Shown in pieces: positions 7,424 to 11,435 of a stretch of 11,435 bases of DNA. Every line of letters starts with the position of its first letter. Within the stretch, counting starts at the first letter, position 1. A program made the translations under genes and the position numbers. Origin of the DNA: Solirubrobacteraceae bacterium (GTDB taxonomy: Bacteria > Actinomycetota > Thermoleophilia > Solirubrobacterales > Solirubrobacteraceae); the NCBI GenBank assembly GCA_030038955.1, contig JASHQV010000422.1:1-11435 (forward strand). Reading direction: 5' to 3'. The notes below the pieces were generated by a model. It did not search any database, had not been told where the DNA came from, and was given only the letters and a program-made list of their open reading frames with translations.

Positions 7424-7717
7424 GCGCTGGATGTCGATCACTTCCGTGTGCGCGATGCCGGAGCGGGCGGAATGCCACACGTCGCCGCAGAGCTCGTCGT
7501 ACGGGTTGCCGACGGTGACGACCGCGTCCGTCACCTCCCTGAGCGTCGGCAGCACGTCGGAGGAGACGGTCGATTCCATGGCGATCAGGGAGGTGACGGA
7601 CGCGGTCGCGAGCCGGTCAAGCTCCGCGAGGAACCGGTCACGATCGATCGAGATGCCATCGTTGTTGGCGCCGGTCTTCAGCCAAGCGACGTCGAGCACG
7701 CCGGCCGTTTCGAGCCG
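7424..7717 (-). pseudogene. Minus-strand coding relic of unknown family
   Basis: The 370-bp gap before the dioxygenase contains a minus-strand frame with about 90% G or C at third codon position from roughly 7717 down to 7424. Its residues look like real protein (for example DVAWLKTGANND, SLIAMESTVSSDVL and AVVTVGNPYDELCGDVW). The plus-strand frames here are Arg/His/Gly-rich or Ser-rich and look non-coding. The longest version runs from a TTG at 7774 to a stop at 7307, but its last 39 codons lie inside the TIM-barrel gene and there is no good start or ribosome site. It therefore looks like a gene fragment cut off by the TIM-barrel gene. I do not recognise the family. A short functional gene of about 155 residues is a less likely alternative. 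Confidence 0.4.
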
Positions 7718-7752
7718 GTCCCGCCCGCACCAGCTCGACACCGCCCTTCGAG

Positions 7753-7792
7753 GAGAAAATATCGAATTTCTCAAGTCGTATATGATCCTGCC
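7753..7792 (+). promoter_or_regulatory. Promoter/operator of the dioxygenase-cupin unit, probably leaderless
   Basis: TATGAT at 7781-7786 is a good -10 element and ends 6 nt before the ATG at 7793, so transcription would begin at or next to the start codon. No Shine-Dalgarno is present. The 11-mer GTATATGATCC (7778-7788) is identical to one at 3351-3361. Just upstream, GAGAAA (7753-7758) and TTTCTC (7767-7772) form a 6-bp inverted repeat with an 8-nt spacer, which could be an operator. Confidence 0.5.
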
Positions 7793-8767
7793 ATGTCAGC
7801 ACGCGGTGATGTGGCCCACATCGGACATGTAGAGCTGCTGTCGCCGAAGCCGGAGGAGAGCCTGGTGTTCTTCGAGGAGGTGCTCGGGATGGAGCGCGAA
7901 GCAGAGGCAGGCTCGTCCGTCTACTTGCGCGGCTTCGGCGATTACGAGCGCTACAGCCTCAAGTTGACCGAGTCTCCGACCTCCGGTCTCGGGCATGTCG
8001 CCCTGAGGGCCTCCAGCGACGAGGCGCTCCAGCGACGCGTCGCGGCGCTGCAGCGGTCAGGTCGCGGGACGGCCTGGACCCAGGGCGATCTCGGGCACGG
8101 CCCCGCGTTTAGGTTCACCGACCCGGACGGCCGGCAGTTCGAGATCTACTACGAGACCGAGCGTTACCGTCCGCCGCCGGAGCTGGTCCCGGCGATGCTG
8201 AACCAGCAGCAGCGCCGGACCGGCCGAGGCATCGGTGTCCGTCGCATCGAGCACGTCAATTTCGTCTCGCCTGACGTCAGAGCGTGTCGCCTGTTCCTCG
8301 AGCGGGAGCTCGGGTACCGCTCGTTGGAGATCATCGAACTCGATGACGGACGCGAATACGGCGCATGGCTGACGGCCACCGTCCAGGGGCACGAGATCAT
8401 CTATATCCTCGAGCCGCTCCCAGTGCGCGGCAGACTCCACCATGTGGCGTTCTGGGTCGACACGCGTGAGGAGGTCCTGCGAGCTGCTGACCTCCTTCAG
8501 GACCATGGCATCTTTATCGAGGCTGGGCCCGCGAAGCACACGCCGATCCACTCGTTTTATCTGTACGTGTACGAGCCCGGCGGTAACCGAATTGAGGTCA
8601 CCTCGGGTGGATACCTGGTGTTTGATCCCGATCCGGAGGGGACCACAGTCTGGCGCGAGTCGCAGTACAAGGCCTCGCGTGCGTGGGGACGTGAGTTCCC
8701 CCCCTCGTTCGACACCTATGCAACGCCACCGTTTGAGGCGCAACCGACGGATGAGCAGGAGAGCTGA
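7793..8767 (+). CDS. Extradiol ring-cleavage dioxygenase, catechol 2,3-dioxygenase type (VOC superfamily)
   Basis: The product has 324 residues in two tandem VOC-type halves (about 1-140 and 145-300); the catalytic metal site is in the C-terminal half. The Fe(II) ligands His154 (RIEHVNF), His217 (GRLHHV) and Glu268 (GNRIEV) match H153/H214/E265 of XylE, and the second-shell residues His200, His249 and Tyr258 are conserved. It should open a catecholic ring next to the hydroxyls with O2, giving a semialdehyde. The ring substrate (catechol, homoprotocatechuate or another) cannot be told; the C-terminal stretch has features of both types. The open frame extends upstream to 7448, but that extension is Arg/His-rich shadow sequence. 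Family N-termini begin just before the AHIGHVELLSP motif, and the promoter ends at ATG 7793. It overlaps the cupin gene by one base. Confidence 0.92.
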   Translation: MSARGDVAHIGHVELLSPKPEESLVFFEEVLGMEREAEAGSSVYLRGFGDYERYSLKLTESPTSGLGHVALRASSDEALQRRVAALQRSGRGTAWTQGDLGHGPAFRFTDPDGRQFEIYYETERYRPPPELVPAMLNQQQRRTGRGIGVRRIEHVNFVSPDVRACRLFLERELGYRSLEIIELDDGREYGAWLTATVQGHEIIYILEPLPVRGRLHHVAFWVDTREEVLRAADLLQDHGIFIEAGPAKHTPIHSFYLYVYEPGGNRIEVTSGGYLVFDPDPEGTTVWRESQYKASRAWGREFPPSFDTYATPPFEAQPTDEQES

Positions 8768-9129
8768 TGAAGCGCAACACACTCGAGAAGCTGAATGCCA
8801 CGATCGCACGCTCTGGCGTGACCCGACGCGCGTTCTCCGGGGACAATGCCACCCTGGCGTTCACGACGCTCGTGCCCGGGCACGAGCCCAACCCGCACTC
8901 GCACTCACATGAGCAAATCGTCTATGTGCTCGAAGGCGAGCTGAAGTTCGTCGTCGGGAAGGAGGAGGCAATCGTGGGTCCGGGCTCGATGCTCGTGATC
9001 CCGCCCGACACGCTGCACTGGGCGGTTACGATCGGGACCGAGCCGGCGACGGATCTGAGCGTCTTCAGCCCGCGGCGCGAGGACTACGCGCAGGAGGAGC
9101 TGGACGGGACCACGGTTGTGAGCGACTGA
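8767..9129 (+). CDS. Single-domain cupin protein
   Basis: The product has 120 residues, one cupin barrel. Cupin motif 1 is present around Gly38 to Glu49, with the metal-ligand candidates His44, His46, His48 and Glu49 (HSHSHEQIVYVLEGE), and motif 2 (GPGSMLVIPPDTLHW) ends with ligand His84. Small cupins of this kind bind a divalent metal and act as dioxygenases, isomerases, decarboxylases or binding proteins, so the reaction is unassigned. The ATG overlaps the dioxygenase stop (TGATG), and GGAG lies a few bases upstream, so the two are translationally coupled and probably work on the same substrate or its product. The C-terminus is short and polar. Nothing looks truncated. Confidence 0.85.
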   Translation: MKRNTLEKLNATIARSGVTRRAFSGDNATLAFTTLVPGHEPNPHSHSHEQIVYVLEGELKFVVGKEEAIVGPGSMLVIPPDTLHWAVTIGTEPATDLSVFSPRREDYAQEELDGTTVVSD

Positions 9130-9131
9130 TC

Positions 9132-9290
9132 GCCCCGACTCGGCGCTACCGCCTCCTCCAGCAGCTCAGAGAGTTCGGGCAGCTGGATGCATTCTGCGTG
9201 GTGGGTGTCTCGGATGTGGCGTTGGACGCGCTCAGGATGGCGCTCGGGCTCGGACGGATGGGCGCCTGCTCCGAGCTCGTAACGACGTGA
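9132..9290 (+). pseudogene. Possible C-terminal remnant of a luciferase-like monooxygenase or similar protein
   Basis: Between the cupin and the convergent TMADH-like gene, one plus-strand frame stays open to a TGA at 9288-9290, with mostly G/C third positions and protein-like residues (RYRLLQQLREFG, then LDAFCVVGVSDVALDALRMALG). The FCVVG-x2-D-x2-L pattern recalls the C-terminal end of F420/flavin-dependent luciferase-like oxidoreductases, but this is a weak resemblance. There is no start codon or ribosome site, so it would be a relic. It may also be ordinary intergenic sequence. Confidence 0.25.
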
Positions 9291-9347
9291 GCCCGCAGCT
9301 CGAGCTCGTCATAGACGCTGGCAACGCATCTGACTGGGATCACAGCT

Positions 9348-11435
9348 TCACGACGCGACGGTGATGTTCGAATCGACGGTGGTGTCGATAATCAAGTTCT
9401 CGCGAACCGCAACGAACGGGCTCGCCGGATTATCGGAGTCGATCTCGCGGGCCAGCCGGTGGCCATCGAAGATGCACTCGGCGATTAGGCGCGGCTCGAT
9501 GCAGTCGCCGATCCTGTAGAGGCCGGCGATCCCCTCGCGCTCGAGTGTCGCCGGCGTGCTCCGCAGCTCGCGGTAGATCGCGTCGGAGGAGACACGCTGA
9601 GTCACCAGCACGATGCTCTCGGCCGCCCAGACCACCGATTGGGTGGGGCTGGACAGCGGACTACCGAGGATGGCGCCTTGCTCGATCCGCCTGATGACGC
9701 GGTTAGTGACCATGTCCACACCCAGACCACCGAGCGTCTTGTGCACGTGGATCGCCTCAGTCGTGAACCCCAGATATGGCCCGACCGTGCTGTATGGCGT
9801 CACCAGGGTGACCTGCTTGCCGTCGCGCGCGAGCTTCTCCGCCAGCGACGCGCCCATGAAGTACCCCTCGCAGTCGTACACGAGCACGTGCTCGCCGGGT
9901 GGCTCACACTGCTCGACCATGATCTGCTCGGGCGTCAGGCAGTGGGGCTGGCTCGCGTCGGCCCCGGGGATCACATTGCGCGTCCACCCGTTCAGACCGT
10001 CCGTCGCCCACCGCGAACCGGTCGCGATCACCACGATCTCGGCCCCATACTCGGCTACGTCGGTCGCGTCGAGTTGCGTGCGTGGGATGAACTCGACGTT
10101 CTTCAGCTTCTGGACCTGGATCTTGCGGTAGTCGATCACGCGCCCCCACTCGCCGAGTCCCGGGAGCCGGGCGATCCAGCGCATCGTGCCACCCATGTCC
10201 TCGGCGGCCTCGACGAGGTGAATTCGGCGCATCCCGCGCTTGCCGAGCACGACCGCGCACTCCATTCCGGCTGGTCCGGCCCCGACGATCAGCACGTCGT
10301 TGTCGGCGTTGCTCGCGCGCGTGAACCTCTCGGGATGCCAGCCACGCCGGTACTCCTCGCCGGCGGTTGGGTTCTGGGTGCAGACGAGGCGCACCCCACC
10401 CTGCTTGAACCGACCGATGCAGATGTTGCAGCCGATGCATTCGCGGATCTCGTCGAGCCGCCCCTCTTCGATCTTCTTCGGCAGGAACGGATCGGCGATC
10501 GACGGACGCGCAGCGCCGATGATGTCGAGCTGCCCGGAGCGGATCGCCGCCACCATTGTGTCGGGGTTCGTGAAGCGGCCGACCCCCACGATCGGCTTCG
10601 CAGTGTAAGGACGGATCTGGTCGACCCAAGGCTTCTGCCAGTTCTCCGGTCGAACTCTCGAGGCGGACACTGAGTCGGTCGTGTCGAGGAGACTCGGGGG
10701 GCCGACCTGGACATCCCACAGATCGACCAGATGGTCGACGTGCTCGATGAACCGGACCCCGTCCTCCTGGACCTCGATCCCGAGCCCGTCGTCACTCAGC
10801 GTGTCGATCGAGAACCGCACGCCGATGGCGCAGTCGTCACCGACCGCCTCGCGGACGAGCTCGAGGATCTCGCGGGTGAAGCGGGCCCGGTTCTCGAACG
10901 AGCCGCCGTACTCATCGGTGCGCCGGTTGAAGTACGGCATCAGGAACTGCTGGGCGATTGGGACGGTCTCTGCGGCGTAGACCAGGATCAGGTCGAACCC
11001 GGCCTCGCGCGCTCGTTTAGCCGCGGCCACGTAGAAGCCCTGGAGCTCACGGATGTCCTGTTTGTCCATCTCGTAGCACGAGTGCATCACGAACCTGGCG
11101 CTCGGGATCTGAGACACGCCCCGGGCCGGGTGCCGGAGCTCGTGGCCGGTGTGGTTAGGACCGAAGTAGTTCAGCTCGACGCCGGCGAGAGAGCCATGCT
11201 CGTGGGCGCGGTCGACCAGCAGGCTGAGGTTGCGCACGTCACTGTGGTCCCAGAGCTTTGCCTGGATGAAAGGAGCGTCGTCGCTCTCGGGGTGAATCGA
11301 GCAATACTCCGTGTTGACAACCGCCCAGCCACCCTCGGCCTTGGTGGCACGGAACGCTGCCTGGGTGCCGGCATAGTCGCTGCCGAAGCCGGAGCAGTGC
11401 GGCGTCTGGTAGAAGCGGTTGCGCATCACCTTCGG
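9348..11435 (-). CDS. Trimethylamine dehydrogenase-family iron-sulfur flavoprotein, N-terminus beyond the window
   Basis: The product is strongly similar, from memory, to trimethylamine dehydrogenase (TMADH) over its whole length. The frame is still open at the right edge (codons for Pro-Lys before a GTG at 11429), and TMADH has about 16 residues before this point, so the gene is 5'-truncated by the window edge. Numbering from GTG 11429: Cys12 matches Cys30, which binds 6-S-cysteinyl FMN; Tyr42 matches Tyr60; Arg205 matches Arg222. The 4Fe-4S cysteines are 331, 334, 337 and 350 (345, 348, 351 and 364 in TMADH). The ADP/nucleotide motif GAGPAG is at 383-388. Compared with TMADH, His172 is replaced by Glu154, Trp355 by Phe341, and Trp264 has no aromatic match. 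A different amine or another substrate is therefore likely; dienoyl-CoA reductase-like activity is an alternative. It is convergent to the cupin gene. Confidence 0.9.
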   Translation of the reverse strand, partial: PKVMRNRFYQTPHCSGFGSDYAGTQAAFRATKAEGGWAVVNTEYCSIHPESDDAPFIQAKLWDHSDVRNLSLLVDRAHEHGSLAGVELNYFGPNHTGHELRHPARGVSQIPSARFVMHSCYEMDKQDIRELQGFYVAAAKRAREAGFDLILVYAAETVPIAQQFLMPYFNRRTDEYGGSFENRARFTREILELVREAVGDDCAIGVRFSIDTLSDDGLGIEVQEDGVRFIEHVDHLVDLWDVQVGPPSLLDTTDSVSASRVRPENWQKPWVDQIRPYTAKPIVGVGRFTNPDTMVAAIRSGQLDIIGAARPSIADPFLPKKIEEGRLDEIRECIGCNICIGRFKQGGVRLVCTQNPTAGEEYRRGWHPERFTRASNADNDVLIVGAGPAGMECAVVLGKRGMRRIHLVEAAEDMGGTMRWIARLPGLGEWGRVIDYRKIQVQKLKNVEFIPRTQLDATDVAEYGAEIVVIATGSRWATDGLNGWTRNVIPGADASQPHCLTPEQIMVEQCEPPGEHVLVYDCEGYFMGASLAEKLARDGKQVTLVTPYSTVGPYLGFTTEAIHVHKTLGGLGVDMVTNRVIRRIEQGAILGSPLSSPTQSVVWAAESIVLVTQRVSSDAIYRELRSTPATLEREGIAGLYRIGDCIEPRLIAECIFDGHRLAREIDSDNPASPFVAVRENLIIDTTVDSNITVAS

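Noticed and set aside
7448..7792. N-terminal extension of the dioxygenase frame
   Set aside because: The residues are Arg/Gly/His/Asp-rich and unlike the family, the minus strand is the coding-like one here, and a -10 element lies right before ATG 7793.
3486..9129. Resemblance to a myo-inositol (iol) cluster: ThDP enzyme, ALDH, TIM-barrel and cupin
   Set aside because: The ThDP protein is shorter than IolD and has AruI-like wording, the ALDH looks like a general aldehyde dehydrogenase, the cupin is far smaller than IolB, and an extradiol dioxygenase does not belong in that pathway.
9272..9309. Pair of CGAGCTCGT sequences as a terminator between convergent genes
   Set aside because: CGAGCTCG is itself an 8-bp palindrome, the copies are 20 nt apart without a T-run, and such words are common in GC-rich DNA.
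9639..10673. Long plus-strand open frame (344 codons) opposite the TMADH-like gene
   Set aside because: It is rich in Arg, Asp, His and Val with no motif, while the minus strand encodes a protein with a clear family match and intact cofactor sites. It is an antisense shadow of GC-rich coding sequence.

Overview
This is a GC-rich window with high third-position GC in its genes, GTG starts and several starts that lack a Shine-Dalgarno sequence. That fits an actinobacterium. The Thr-rich lipoprotein linker and the gene mix would suit a soil lineage such as Thermoleophilia, but the genus is inference. I see no RNA genes, insertion sequences, CRISPR or phage genes.

Positions 1-2940 are an envelope-type block. 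There is a 5' end of an exported or membrane protein at the left edge (minus strand), a small secreted helical protein (184-660, minus), a divergent lipoprotein with a Thr-rich linker (793-1305), a NodB-type polysaccharide deacetylase (1380-2303) and an overlapping SAM-dependent methyltransferase (2266-2940). The last two look translationally coupled.

Positions 2941-3485 hold no clear gene, but contain a hairpin, two short coding-like scraps and an AT-rich promoter/operator island. A catabolic-looking block follows. A ThDP-dependent 2-oxoacid decarboxylase-like enzyme (3486-5069), an aldehyde dehydrogenase (5095-6588) and a xylose-isomerase-like TIM-barrel protein (6611-7423) are spaced by about 22-25 bp, as in an operon. 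After a 370-bp gap holding a minus-strand coding relic and a second promoter, a catechol 2,3-dioxygenase-type extradiol dioxygenase (7793-8767) overlaps a small cupin (8767-9129). Convergent to these, and running off the right edge, is a large enzyme of the trimethylamine dehydrogenase family (9348-11435, 5' end missing). It keeps the covalent-FMN cysteine and the 4Fe-4S cysteines but has lost several amine-pocket residues.

Working model (inference): the TMADH-like enzyme and the ThDP decarboxylase feed an aldehyde to the ALDH, and the extradiol dioxygenase cleaves a catecholic ring, with the TIM-barrel and cupin proteins as accessory isomerase/lyase functions. Alternatively the ALDH oxidises the ring-cleavage semialdehyde. 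The substrate cannot be read from the sequence, and I do not recognise this gene combination as a named pathway. The two plus-strand transcription units share an exact 11-bp promoter motif, which suggests co-regulation or a shared promoter class.
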